DNA from: Artemisia argyi
Lineage: Eukaryota; Streptophyta; Magnoliopsida; Asterales; Asteraceae
Reading direction: 5' to 3'
Assembly (NCBI GenBank): GCA_030686995.1
Contig: CM060709.1
Span: 18,195,360 to 18,259,359 of the forward strand
DNA: 64,000 nt
The position numbers were made by a program, and so were the translations under genes. Numbering within the stretch: position 1 is the first letter of the stretch; each line of letters opens with the position of its first letter. Below the pieces are notes generated by a model. That model was not told the DNA's origin and made no database searches. It was given only the letters and a program-made list of their open reading frames with translations. Shown here one piece after another: positions 1-11,018 of the stretch.

Positions 1-540
1 TAACTACACATCAACCCTAATTCAAAGCCACTCTGAATAACTTTTTATAACTAAGGAGCATTTATCATTGTTCTTTAGTACTAGTCATCTAATTCTCAAA
101 GAGATTTTTTTACAGATTTTTAAAGAGATTTTAAAAAGATGTATAGATAGAAATCTTGATGGTCATTAATCCTCTTGGTTGCGAGACAGCTAAGCTCAAA
201 TCTGTGTGAAACTGGTAACGTACAGGTGGTGGATTATTCCTACATGGGTTGGTACACATGAGCGTACTATTTTACAAAGACATACTGCTCACACTTCAGC
301 TTCTGCAAAGATTGAACTCGTATAACTCAATTACCAGTGATAAAATAGACTATGATGATTCAGTTCTGTATGAAAAGAAAATTAAAGTATAAATTCTCAA
401 CTGTAGTGTAAGAAGAAAAAGTAAAGAATCATTCAGCATTATCACGTTCTGCTGAACTTCTACACAACAAAATAAACGAGATCATTACCATTTCTGAACT
501 TTGTCTTTTCTCACCAACAAATTTGACCAAAAAACCATGT
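1..540. other. Downstream flank of duplicon copy 1, no gene
   Basis: I see no open gene here. Positions about 230-320 (around 'ctgctcacacttcagcttctg') resemble positions about 24610-24690. Positions 410-510 resemble 25250-25380. The segment is therefore part of the duplicated block that also carries the PGDH and F-box sequences, and duplicon copies 1 and 2 extend past the PGDH fragment. No function is assigned. Confidence 0.55.
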
Positions 541-1143
541 CTACAGAGGAAGGAAAGCAAACTCCTCAACAGCCGGAATCTCATCAATCTTCTTCAAAGC
601 CTCTTTGCTCGGTTTCTCATCAACACCAATCACCATGACCGCTTGTTTTCTTTGTGCGCTCCTACCGAAACTCATAGAGTTAATAATCACATTGTCATCA
701 TCCAATATGCTTGAAACACTTCTAATGATATTAGATTGATCAGCTTCTCTACAAAGTATAATATCTCCTTCCAAACTCACATTTAAATCCAAAGCACCTA
801 GTTTCGTCAATTGGGGGACCCCATCCTTGACCCTCCCTTCTACTTTAATTTCACCAGACTCGGGTATTGTAACTGCAAGGCGTGACTCGACATTCGCAAT
901 TTGGACTTTTATGATTTCATGTGGCTTCTCAGATGCCCTGTCTAAAGTGACCCGTTCTTCATTTACACAGATACCTTTGGCGGCCATAGCGCGGACTAAC
1001 GGGGTATCAAAATTATCTATTGCTCTTGAGGATGTATATGTTATCTTTGCAGATCCTAAACCACTTCCATCTGCTACTAACTGTACGGCTAACTTATGGA
1101 GTTTTTCAGCAAGTGTAGCATACTGTGTCAGTTCTGTAAGTAC
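541..1143 (-). pseudogene. D-3-phosphoglycerate dehydrogenase last-exon fragment, copy 1
   Basis: PGDH makes the first committed step of plastid serine synthesis, oxidising 3-phosphoglycerate. Only the C-terminal part is here: the end of the intervening (ASB) domain, then the ACT regulatory domain (motifs IANVESRLAV, GEIKVEGRVKDGVP, QAVMVIGVDEKPSKEALKKI), ending FAFLPL before a TAG stop. The frame is open for 200 codons back to a good splice acceptor (ctgcag, then the exon at 1143), so this looks like an authentic 3' exon. No catalytic or NAD-binding exon lies upstream. Compared with ordinary plant PGDH, about two dozen residues are missing after the RAM..KG motif, and all three copies in this window lack them. 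I infer a non-functional captured exon, though it could be read as a 3' exon of a transcript from the F-box gene upstream. Confidence 0.85.
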
Positions 1144-1554
1144 CTGCAGCGAAGGTCAGTACATCAAAATGAATAACGTCACTTGAAAGTTTTGAATAAA
1201 AGATTTTCTCAACAGATGGTTTATTCTTTTGGGAAAAGAAAGGCTACGGAAGGAGTTGAAAGCTTGAAGCTGGCAAGGTTTAAAGGACTAAACATAGCGT
1301 CCTCATTGTTGGGTAAAATTTGACGAGTTCTGTAATTTCCCATTTCATTATAAACTACATATATGTTGATAGATGCATCGTTTTTCCTATTATTTTTTAG
1401 TGGATTTTATTATAAGCATTGGGGGTCAGCACGGGACGATTCCATGGTGGTACACAAGAGTTTCAACCAATTTAGATAAAAATTGGTCATTTGAGTTGGG
1501 TTTATATCAGATGGGTCAAATATTTAGGTAAAAAGGAAACGGGTCGAATCATTT

Positions 1555-1593
<39 letters not shown>

Positions 1594-1768
1594 TTCTTGT
1601 AAAATCATTGATTTGTACTCCTCTGTAACAATATTTAATGAACAAGCTGTCCATTTTTCTAATGATATCGTTGTTGTAAGCAAACTGAGGCATAACCTTT
1701 TGTACAGAATGAAAAAGAAAAAGACAGAAGTGTTTGGAAAAAAGATTCATACAACCTCATAAATCTAA
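1144..1768. other. Spacer between F-box and PGDH exon, copy 1
   Basis: This spacer has no gene. It is homologous to 26019-26628 and to 35673-36479, including the stretch near 'tttctcaacagatggtttattc' and the 'gggtttatatcagatgggtcaaat' neighbourhood. It carries a run of 27 T at about 1561-1587. It is the downstream region of the minus-strand F-box gene and the intron-like upstream flank of the PGDH exon. Confidence 0.6.
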
Positions 1769-3328
1769 TCATTTATAGCAGATTACAAATTCAGCTTCGA
1801 GTAGTATTACCTCAGCAGTAAACGTTGGACGAGTGATTGTGAAAAAACCACTTTCCAAAATATATCTTAGAGAGTGTATATAAAACAGACAACTGGCAAC
1901 TGCTTGATGGCTAAAGGGACAAGCATTCAAATTTAGTTTTCTTAATTTTGGGCACCCTTTCGATAACTCTAGAAGTCCCGCATCAGATTCTCCTGTATAC
2001 TCTAGAGAGAGATATCTTAAATTATGACCATACTTCCCAATGTACCCCAAACCCACATCCGTCAATCCTGTATTGTCAAAAAAGTTGTAAAGGCTGAGAT
2101 GTAGCCTTTTGAGGTTGATGCAACCCTTTAGCATAGCTCGAATCCCATTGTCTAGCGGTAAATTTGTTACATCATTTTCCCCACTCAGTTGCATACGGAA
2201 ATCACGAAGATTCTTCAAATGAGTTCCTACACTCTCGATAGCTTCATTTGAAATATCTGCGAGTCTAACATCTAAATACTCCAAATTGGTACATCCTTGC
2301 ACCAGAGCACTAAGTCCTGTGTGAGTCGCATCCCAGCCATAATGGGTAAGTTTGCGCAGTTTTTTGCAAGACTGACCAATAACTCGCAATCCCGTATCTC
2401 CACATGTATCATCTGTACATAGGATTTCCAAGTTGGGACACCTTTCAGTCAAGAAACACAGGCAATGTTCTTTAGCTGCTAACCATGTAAGATTCAGTTC
2501 CCGCAGCTGATTTACGTAAGGGAGTAGAAAAGGGAATGAAGTTCTGGGCAAGTCATCAATACATAAACCACGAATATCCCGGGGAAATCTGAAACTACTA
2601 GAATCCTCATAATCGAACTTAGCTCCGTTAAAATATTCTAACTTGATAGCATGGCTAAAAACATCTCCTAAAAGAGACAAATACAATGGATAATTAAGCT
2701 TCAAAGATACTAAAGTGTTGCTCCATTTTTTCGCAATAAGTGTAAGATCGTCGATGTCATCCATATGAAAATAAGAATGTAACGATTCAATAACCTTGTT
2801 ATGCATAGCCAATTCACGTAACCATTGCCCATCTTTCTCATTCCCATCTTCCATACGATTACCTTCCAAACACAACGTCCTCAAATCATAACAATACTTA
2901 GAGATGTGCATTAACCCATCCGTGGAAAACCTTTTACACTTACAAATCTTCAAACTCCGTAAATCTTTACCTCGGGTTTTAGCCAAGAGCTCGAGATCTT
3001 CATCACCAACAACCAAACGACGGATATAAAGTTCTTTTAAAGACTCGAACTTAACAGATATTTCTTCAATCCATGGGGTGCTCGATATTGATATTTGTGT
3101 AAAATCCTCATGAGGAACTCCCTTGAGTGTTAAGGACTCGATATTAGGGAATCTCTTACTTACACGAGACGGGTTTGGGGCGTAATGGGCGTGAACAGTT
3201 AAATGCTTACGCGTAATACAATCAAGTTCATAAAATTTACGGGAAACTAAAGAGATAGAGTTAAGGTCATCACCATCGTGTATGTATGGCATAACACAGT
3301 CTAACACAGTCTCCATTGATCCATTCAT
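1769..3328 (-). CDS. COI1-like F-box/LRR protein, copy 1
   Basis: This is an uninterrupted 519-codon reading frame. The first about 50 residues form an F-box (VLDCVMPYIHDGDDLNSIS, SLVSRKFYELD), which in this family binds the SKP1/ASK adaptor of an SCF ubiquitin ligase. It is followed by about 16 degenerate leucine-rich repeats. Collinear motifs with COI1/TIR1-type proteins include RFPNIESLTLKG, TPWIEEI, CPNLEILCTDD, NLEYLDVRLADISNEAIES, LPLDNGIRAMLKGC, GLTDVGLGYIGKYG, YTGESDAGLLELSKGCPKL. COI1 itself is about 590 residues and its gene has introns. This copy is intronless, about 70 residues shorter, and ends in an unrelated tail after SLRYILES. From memory of COI1, the loop after LKG that carries a jasmonate-contacting arginine, and the tryptophan after SLRYL, are absent. 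I therefore infer an F-box protein with a different or lost ligand, or a recent pseudogene. A second in-frame Met lies four codons downstream (METVLD). Confidence 0.85.
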   Translation of the reverse strand: MNGSMETVLDCVMPYIHDGDDLNSISLVSRKFYELDCITRKHLTVHAHYAPNPSRVSKRFPNIESLTLKGVPHEDFTQISISSTPWIEEISVKFESLKELYIRRLVVGDEDLELLAKTRGKDLRSLKICKCKRFSTDGLMHISKYCYDLRTLCLEGNRMEDGNEKDGQWLRELAMHNKVIESLHSYFHMDDIDDLTLIAKKWSNTLVSLKLNYPLYLSLLGDVFSHAIKLEYFNGAKFDYEDSSSFRFPRDIRGLCIDDLPRTSFPFLLPYVNQLRELNLTWLAAKEHCLCFLTERCPNLEILCTDDTCGDTGLRVIGQSCKKLRKLTHYGWDATHTGLSALVQGCTNLEYLDVRLADISNEAIESVGTHLKNLRDFRMQLSGENDVTNLPLDNGIRAMLKGCINLKRLHLSLYNFFDNTGLTDVGLGYIGKYGHNLRYLSLEYTGESDAGLLELSKGCPKLRKLNLNACPFSHQAVASCLFYIHSLRYILESGFFTITRPTFTAEVILLEAEFVICYK

Positions 3329-4671
3329 ATTTCAACTGTTGGAAGACTAATTTGGTTTAATCAAATAACACATTCAAGCCACCAAATTGTGCGAGGATGC
3401 TGAAGGGTTTATTGAGGGTTTTTTTTAGGGGGTGTTGTGTGTTATGATTTTGGATTTTGTGTTGCAACTTTTTATCTATGCGTATATCTTTTTGAGGAAA
3501 AAAAAATCACTTTTCCAAAAATAATGTTTCCTTACTTATGTATTATTTTCCGTTTTTTGGAAGAGGGTTAAAAAAAAAAAAAAAAAAAAAAAAACCCCTT
3601 CGATATTTCTTGATTTAGCCAGAATCTATGAAAAAACGTTTTTATATACTCAGTATAAAAAATAAAAAATACACATGTACATGTACCATATAGCTATTTT
3701 CTCATAGTTTTGTTCCAAAAATATAAAATTAACAAGATTAAGCCAGCCTCTAATCTAGAAACAAACCACCAGCTCCGAATTCATAATCATCTAAATACTA
3801 ATCGATTCAGTTAATAATATTGAATCAAGGTCTGTCACTCATGAAGTTCATACTCTGAAAAAGACAGCATTTTGACGATTGATGCGATAATGTGGATTGT
3901 TAGTAAGGAGATTGAGCCTAATAATGCTGTAGATCAAACCGAGCAAGTACCCAAAATTAACTTCTGATGCCAAGCCGGTAAAGATTGCTCTACTTAATGG
4001 ATTTATAAAGCTACTGATATTTGAATCATGTTTCTGTTATGAAATGGTATAGGTTTAGGTTATGTTGCATGTAAATATGCTTTGCAATAATTGCTATTTG
4101 TTGTGCATAGTGAGTCTGGAGATGATCAAACTGCTGTTGAAGAGTCTGGTTCCAAGGCTGCTAACGTGACAAATAAATCCGAGGACATACGGTTCAATCC
4201 TAATAATAAACTGCATAACTTTTTAGCATATATTATTTGACATGGAAATCAATAAATCATACCATGAGTATTGGTTGACTTTCTAGCTAGCTAGTGAAAG
4301 AAATAACAGATGAAAATATAATAATCAGGGTTTTGCTTTGAGAATTTAGTTTTAAATTAAACAAGATGAAAGAAGTCATTTTAATAGAGAAAAATCACAG
4401 GTATGATAAGAAAATGAGGTGAAGATGTGCTTATCAATTAAGAAGTTAGCAAAATATATTACTCCGTATATCTTTTTTGAAGTTCTAGTTTCATATATAA
4501 TATTGTCCAGCTATTATCTAATAATTTTTTATTCGTTCTTTTTAATATCCGGAAAGTGTACCTACAGAACGAATTGTGTTTTTATAAAGTGCTTAGTGGC
4601 TAATTGAACCGGCTTTGGTTCTTTAAACAACAAATGCTTCCTGAATCGTTCAATGTCGGTCAAATATATAA
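3329..4671. other. Upstream region of F-box copy 1, no recognised gene
   Basis: Positions 3329-3545 are homologous to the region upstream of F-box copy 2 (28189-28440) and so hold the likely minus-strand promoter. A poly(A) run lies at about 3570-3594. Beyond that the two copies diverge, which marks the duplicon edge near 3545. From 3600 to 4671 the sequence is AT-rich with short open frames only, and I recognise no gene. Confidence 0.5.
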
Positions 4672-4676
4672 TTTAC

Positions 4677-4832
4677 TATTAGCATAGTACATTTATTTAG
4701 TTATTACTTTGGGCTTCTAATGTTTTGTGTTCAGGCTTAGCCCCTCCCTTTTGTAACTTTCGGTATATGTGTCTTGTATATATACCGGTTAATGAATGAA
4801 AAGTGATTAAGGGGATTAAACCTAATCTAATA
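4677..4832 (+). repeat. Extra 5' LTR of Copia element, tandem copy
   Basis: This 156-bp LTR begins TATTAG and ends CTAATA, and it abuts the next LTR with no intervening base. It differs from the 3' LTR at about two positions, both C in this copy. It contains the same TATATATA box (about position 100 of the LTR). Confidence 0.95.
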
Positions 4833-4988
4833 TATTAGCATAGTACATTTATTTAGTTATTACTTTGGGCTTCTAATGCTTTGTGTTCAGGCTTAGCCCA
4901 TCCCTTTTGTAACTTTCGGTATATGTGTTTTGTATATATACCGGTTAATGAATGAAAAGTGATTAAGGGGATTAAACCTAATCTAATA
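4833..4988 (+). repeat. 5' LTR of Copia element adjacent to the primer-binding site
   Basis: This 156-bp LTR ends CTAATA directly before the primer-binding site. It differs from the 3' LTR (22982-23137) at one position, a C in AATGCTTTG. It carries a GTATATATACC TATA-like box. Confidence 0.95.
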
Positions 4989-5001
4989 TGGTATCAGAGC
5001 C
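4989..5001 (+). other. Primer-binding site of Copia element (initiator Met tRNA)
   Basis: TGGTATCAGAGCC starts on the base after the LTR. It is the usual complement of the 3' end of plant initiator tRNA-Met used to prime minus-strand synthesis in Copia elements. Confidence 0.9.
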
Positions 5002-5122
5002 TCAAGATCCTCCATCTAAACCCTAAAAAAAAATTTACGCCTACTGTAGCAGCACCTTAGTCTATTGCAGCTTGCAATTTTGCATCTTTTGCTTTGCTTT
5101 GCTTTCTCCTTGTCATAGAATC

Positions 5123-6292
5123 ATGACAGGAGATGCTTTACCACCAAAACAACCAATTGATCAGGCCTATTCCATTGCATGCATGAAGGCGTGTATTCCC
5201 TCACCCCTTGATCTTGACAAACTAAATTACAACTCTTGGTGCAAACTTTTTAAACGTTTTTGTAGAACCTATGATGTCATCCATCACCTTCAAAAACCGA
5301 CCGCGGCTAGCTCTTCACAAACTGATCCATTTTATGAGACGCATGACTCCCTCGTGGTTATGTGGATGTTTTCCACGATCTCCACGAAATTGGCTGACAT
5401 GGTTGATGATGACACCAATAAAGCTTATGAGGTATGGGACATATTACAAGCTCTTTTTCATGATAACAAGGCATCTCGTGTCATTCAGTTGGATAATGAG
5501 ATTCGTAATATGGCTATTGGGTCTCTCTCCGTTAATGACTACTTCCAAGAGATGAAGTCAAAAGCCGACCGTCTTGCTAACCTTGGCTCCCCGGTAAGTG
5601 ATTCAAGTCTTGTTACTTATGCTATCAACGGACTTAGGGCTAAATTCCCGGATATCACACGTATCATTCGTCATAGGGATGAACTTCCCACGTTTGATAA
5701 AGTCCGGTCTATGTTGCTTTTGGAAGAAACTGATATGAAGACTCTCACTAATGCCCTATCCTCGAGTCACCTCACTTCAGATTCCCCCACAGTTTTGCTT
5801 GCTACCAATACCAAAAACAATGCTTTGTCCAACACGAGTGGTGAATTGTGTCGTAATTTTCAACGAGGATCGTGTACTTATCTCTCTCATTGTAAGTTTG
5901 TTCACGGCTCACACGACTCTCGGCCTCGTGTGTCTCAGCCAAGTCGTGACTCCAACAACCACAAACCTACTGGCTTCAATAATGATCGTGCACCTGCTGC
6001 TCGGGATAATAAACAAACGACCAACCTGCTCCAACACAAACCCATCCTTAATTGCCGTATTCAGTATTTGGAGTGGCTGGTATGCAATTCAGCCCGTTTG
6101 GTTTTTGTCCGCCTGGTTTTGTACCTAATCAGATTGGCAGCCCAATGCTACAATAGGCCCAACACCAAGTTAACTCACATCCCACCCAAGCCCAATACTT
6201 ACCCCAAGCTAATATGGTCTCCACAGGCTCCTTGGCCCAACAACAACCACACGTGCAACAGGCCCCTATCCAGTTTCTACTTTTTTTGGTAA
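5123..6292 (+). pseudogene. Copia gag, with CCCH zinc finger
   Basis: The likely start is ATG 5123 (MTGDALPPKQ). The frame can be read earlier from 5072 but that lies in leader sequence. The gag core follows (NYNSWCKLFKRFCRTYDVIHHL, AYEVWDILQALF, DNEIRNMAIGSLSVNDYFQEM), as in Ale-group gag. Near 5849-5914 is a finger with spacing C-x7-C-x5-C-x3-H (CRNFQRGSCTYLSHCKFVHG), rather than the usual CCHC knuckle. After about 6050 the frame no longer matches a polyprotein, and the protease is in another frame, so at least one frameshift separates gag from pol. Confidence 0.8.
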
Positions 6293-6401
6293 TCAGTTGT
6301 TGCAACATGGAGGTGCTCATGTTATACCAGGGCAGTTTGCTTACACTGTTCCGCAGTCTTTTCCGTCTCAGGATACCATGCTTCCACAAGCATTCTAGAC
6401 T

Positions 6402-8464
6402 ATGACTTATCCGGATCCAGCTTGGAACATGGACACCGGTGCTTCGTCTCACTTGGCCGACAACCCATGTATCCTTACTTCTGTTAGTAATTCTAGCATT
6501 TATCCGTCTGTGTATGTTGGAAACGGCGCGTCTATACCGGTCACACATACTGGACATAGCTTATTGTACACTTCCTCTAAACCATTATAACTAACTCAAA
6601 TACTTGTCACCCCGCACATAATTAAAAATTTAATTTTTGTTCGTAAATTTACACGTGATAATGACGTTTCCGTTGAGTTTGATGCTTATGGTTTTTCTGT
6701 GAAGGATTACCAGACGGGCAGACTTCTTCTCCGTTGTGATAGCACGGGCGATCTTTACCCAGTTACGCAACAATCATCCACGCATCCTCCTTTTGCTTTG
6801 CTTTCGTTCAGTCATGCTATGTGGCACAGACGCCTCGGATACCCCGGTGAAGATGTGCTTCGTCGTTTAGAGTCTAGTAATTTCATTTCTTGTAATAAAT
6901 CAAAGTTGTCCGCTTTGTGTCATGCGTGTCAATTAGGCAAACAAATAAAGCTTTCATTTTTTACTTCGGAGTCGAAGGTTGCATCTATTTTTGACATTGT
7001 CCACTCGGATGTATGGACATCCCCTATTCCGAGTGAGAGTGGTATTAAATATTATGCTCTCTTTTTGGATCACTTCTCACATTTTGTTTGGGTCTATCCG
7101 TTACATAAAAAGTCTGACTTGTATGATAATTTTATTATTTTTTGTGCTTTTGTAAACAAACAATTCGGTGTAGATATAAAGGCTTTACAGTGTGATCATA
7201 GGGGTGAATATGACAACACCCGCTTTCATAATTTATTTCGCAAAACCGGCATTCAATTTCGGTTTTCTTGCCCACACACCTCCCAACAAAATGGCAAGTC
7301 TGAACGCATGTTACGCACTATAAATAACCTCATCCGCACTTTGCTCTTTCAAGCTAGCATACCTCCCTCCTATTGGGTGGAAGCACTTAACATGGCTGCT
7401 TATATTCTCAACATTCTTCCATCCACTGTTATTCAAAATGAGGTACCCTTTACTAAACTATATAATCGCTCCCCATCCTATGACAATTTACGTGTATTTG
7501 GGTGCCTATGCTATCCATATATAACCGTTGCACATAAACTTGAACCACGTTCCACTGCTTGTGTGCTTCTTGGCTACCCCGATCACCACCGAGGCTATAG
7601 GTGTCTTGACCTGTCCTCAAACAAAATAATCCTTTCACGACATGTTCGTTTTGATGAAGATGTCTTTCCCTTTGCATCCTTAAAGCAATACACATCTCCC
7701 CACTATGATTTTTTGAATACACCAAGCACTATTCCCTTACCCATTCGTCCCGTCCCTGCTACACCAACTCCATCAGCCGCGGCTATTCATGAGCCTGTTA
7801 TCCAGACCTCTCCCCTTCAAGCTACAACGCAATCACCTAACCCCAACACTCCTACCACGCCTCCCACTACACAACCATTACCCAATCTACAGCCCGATCC
7901 TCCCTCACCAACGCCTACTACCCCACACACACCTACTACGCCTCATACTATACAACCTATACCGCAACCCCATAACACCAACACTCACCCTATGGTCACG
8001 CGTGCTAAAGCCGGCATTTCTAAACCACTTGAACGTATGAATTATCATGTCACTACTGTGTCTCCACTTCCACGTTCTCATGTTCATGCTCTTCGTACTC
8101 CTCCATGGAAACAAGCTATGTTTGATGAATATAATGCTTTAATTACTAACGGGACGTGGGTACTTGTTCCCCGGCTAGCTAATGTGAATGTTGTTCGTTC
8201 TATGTGGCTTTTCAGGCATAAGTTTCATGCAGATGGTTTTTTAAGCAGGTATAAGGCGCGGCTTGTTGCAAATGGTCGCAGTCAGCAGCAGGGGATTGAT
8301 TGTGATGAGAATTTTAGTCCTGTGGTCAAACCAGCTACTATTCGCACTGTACTCAGTCTAGCAGTCTCTCGTGGTTAGCCTATTCATTAGCTTAACGTGA
8401 AGAATGCTTTTCTTCATGGTCATCTATCCGAGACAGTGTACATGCATCAGCCGCCTGGGTTTGT
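6402..8464 (+). pseudogene. Copia protease, integrase and first part of reverse transcriptase
   Basis: The protease active site is WNMDTGASSHLADN near 6424. An in-frame stop follows at 6588. The integrase follows from about 6699: the GAG-pre-integrase zinc motif (HRRLGYPG, CHACQLGKQ), then catalytic D in HSDVWTSP, D in LQCDHRGEYDN (usually CDNGGEF) and E in QNGKSERM. A Pro/Thr-rich linker and the MVTRAKAGISKP motif precede the RT start (WLFRHKFHADGFLSRYKARLVA, FSPVVKPATIRTVLSLA). Stops at 8376-8378 (Trp to TAG) and shortly after (Gln to TAG) kill the frame. The Gypsy insertion then cuts the RT after MHQPPGF; the reading continues at 21838. Confidence 0.9.
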
Positions 8465-8952
8465 TGTAACACCCCCAAAATTTGATACAGCGGAAGACTC
8501 AACAAGCTTTCGAGGTGCTACGGGGATTGGTATCCATTCAAAGTCATGAAAGAACGAGATAAAGTAAACATAGGAAAAACACAACCAAACGGGTTTTAAA
8601 GTTTACATTTATCCCAAAATCATCCAAAGTCAGGCCCAAAAGAAATAAATATAGGTCCACAATAGTTATCAGAGTTTTAGAAATATAGATCCATAACCGG
8701 TGCCAAATGCCAAGCCTCCAATCCCAAGCATCCATAGAGCATCACTTAATTACCTGAGAAAACGTGCTAAAAGTCAGCTTTCGCTGGTGAGATCATAGGT
8801 TTAAATTCATAATTCGATATAGTGGACATGTACGCAAAACGCTTGCTAGCTAGACTAGGCCTCAATCATCCAACCAAAATATCCAACCAAAATAATCCAA
8901 CCAAATCAAATCAACCCTATAGGTGCACGCTATAGCTCAAATCAATCCAATC

Positions 8953-9220
8953 AATAGCTTACCTAGCTCAAGTCTAGGCCTCGCTCTATCATCAATCCAA
9001 TAGCTTACCTAGTTCGGGACTAGGCCTCGCTCAACAACCAAATCAATAGCTTACCTAGTTCGGGATTAGGCCTCGCTCAATAACCACATCAATAGCTTAC
9101 CTAGTTCGAGACTAGGCCTCGCTCAATAACCAAATCAATAGCTTACCTAGTTCGGGACTAGGCCTCGCTCAATAACCAAATCAATAGCTTACCTAGTTCA
9201 TGTCTAGGCCTCGCTCAATC
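8953..9220. repeat. 46-bp tandem repeat in the Gypsy 3' LTR
   Basis: About 5.8 tandem units of 46 bp. Each has the core AATAGCTTACCTAG, a variable 5-7 nt loop, then CTAGGCCTCGCTC. CCTAG(T) and (A)CTAGG are complementary, so each unit can form a hairpin with a TCGGG-type loop. The same array is in the other LTR. Confidence 0.9.
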
Positions 9221-10785
9221 CTACCTAGTTCTATAAGCATAGCAAGTTTAAAAATAAACGAAGCGATAATAGTCCACATAAAACATTTGCACGTTTCTCA
9301 CCCCAGGTATTGAAAGCAAAGTTCAAGAGTAAAAAGTGGGGCTATGACTCACCTCAAGTCCAGCAAATCCTCAAAAGAAACGATAGAAGAAAGACGTAAG
9401 TAATCTCAAGCAACTCACGTAACGACGACTACAGACTCGGCACTTCCTAACAATATCAAACTCGTTCAGAAATCATTTCCTCAATATCAAATATTCCCAT
9501 TCCCGAACGTATTCCATTTTACTTTCCAAAAATATCCATTTCTCGAATTAACTTCATATTAATTTGAAATTCGACGTTTGGTATCCATATGGGTGGAGGG
9601 TCGACACAACTCAAACCAAAAAGCCACAACAAACAAAATAAAAAACCAACTATAGGTCTAATGTTAGCCCAACATATTATTTAAATAACTATCGAAGCTT
9701 ATCAAATCCGTCGATTTGATAATCTCCCATATTTATTTACGTAATATATCGTTCCAAAATTATACCTAACCTAAAGCACATTGCACAAAGAATTCTATTT
9801 GGTATATATCGTAGTCCAATAAATTCCCTATATATCGTCGAATCGGCCAAATTCCACGAGATACGTAGTAATTTATTACCCTAAAACATATACCACAACC
9901 TACGGGCGTCGTGGGATACGATGCCCATTAATATACTCATTTTATATCGTCAAATAACTCGGTCTAATCCGTCGATTAAATAAGTCACTTGATATATAAA
10001 ATATTTATATTAATCGTCATATATCCGTGACAACACAAAAGTCACAATATAAAGCCCACTTGGACTTTAAAGAACCACAACTCGTATAACTCGATAAGTT
10101 TTTAAATTTATAAAAATCACGTTTTTAATTATTATTCTCCCGACTTAATATTTCGCCGTTATTTATATAGTTATTATTTATAACAATAGTCCGACATTTA
10201 TTACACTATTTGCATAGCATAATAACTATCGTTTTATTATTATAGGGTTTACTCGTGATCGTTTTATTATTAATATACGCATTTATATATTTATATATAC
10301 GTTTAACACGTCTATATACGTATATAAACGATTATATTCTTAATAATAGTATTACGAGTATTATTTTCAATATTGACTTTTAAATATTTATCGAGTCATA
10401 GAATTTGGTCACATGTCCGAGTCATGACTCTCGGCACATAGTCCAAGTCCAAATAATAATCAAGTCACAATAATAAATCAACTCCGTCCAATCAATCCCA
10501 TATCCACGTGCTACAACATGAGGGTCCGACTACGGTACCCAACTAACCTATCTCCGTCATCTAATCGACCGTCTCACAAACGGTCCCCAATTCCACATTC
10601 GACAACACATCTCCATATCAAAATACAAGTAAACCAATGTCCAAAAGCTTCGGTCCAACGTATACCACAACATGAAATAATAACACAATATTAACCAAAA
10701 CAAAAATATACCATATATACGGGTCGACCTACCAAGTCAAACCCGGGTCAACATTTAGACAACAAAACCCAAGAATTAACCTCAC

Positions 10786-11018
10786 CCGAGACCTTTTGGT
10801 CTCGGCTAGCTCTAGTGAGCCATTCGACCCAAAACAGCCCACGAGGGGGTGTCGGCCGAGAATCAAGACAACAACAATCAACAAGTCGAGAGCAACCATT
10901 CGACCAAAACATCAACTAGCAAATAACCAACACCAAGAATCACTAATAATCGGACCACAACATATCCAAGACTCCCAACCGAGTCGAGGAAAGGTCACAC
11001 CGAGACCTAGGGTCTCGG
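10786..11018. repeat. Two CCGAGACC inverted-repeat palindromes in the LTR
   Basis: CCGAGACC-TTTT-GGTCTCGG lies at 10786-10805 and CCGAGACC-TAG-GGTCTCGG at 11000-11018. Both are conserved in the other LTR (about 20624-20856). They could be protein-binding sites or RNA hairpins. Their role is unknown. Confidence 0.8.

Noticed and set aside
3840..4230. GC-richer patch with short coding-like phrases upstream of the Copia element
   Set aside because: No consistent frame or recognisable motif; could be a decayed gene but I cannot support it.
8544..8735. 63-codon minus-strand frame repeated at 18381-18572
   Set aside because: Also LTR sequence present twice by LTR duplication; no domain.
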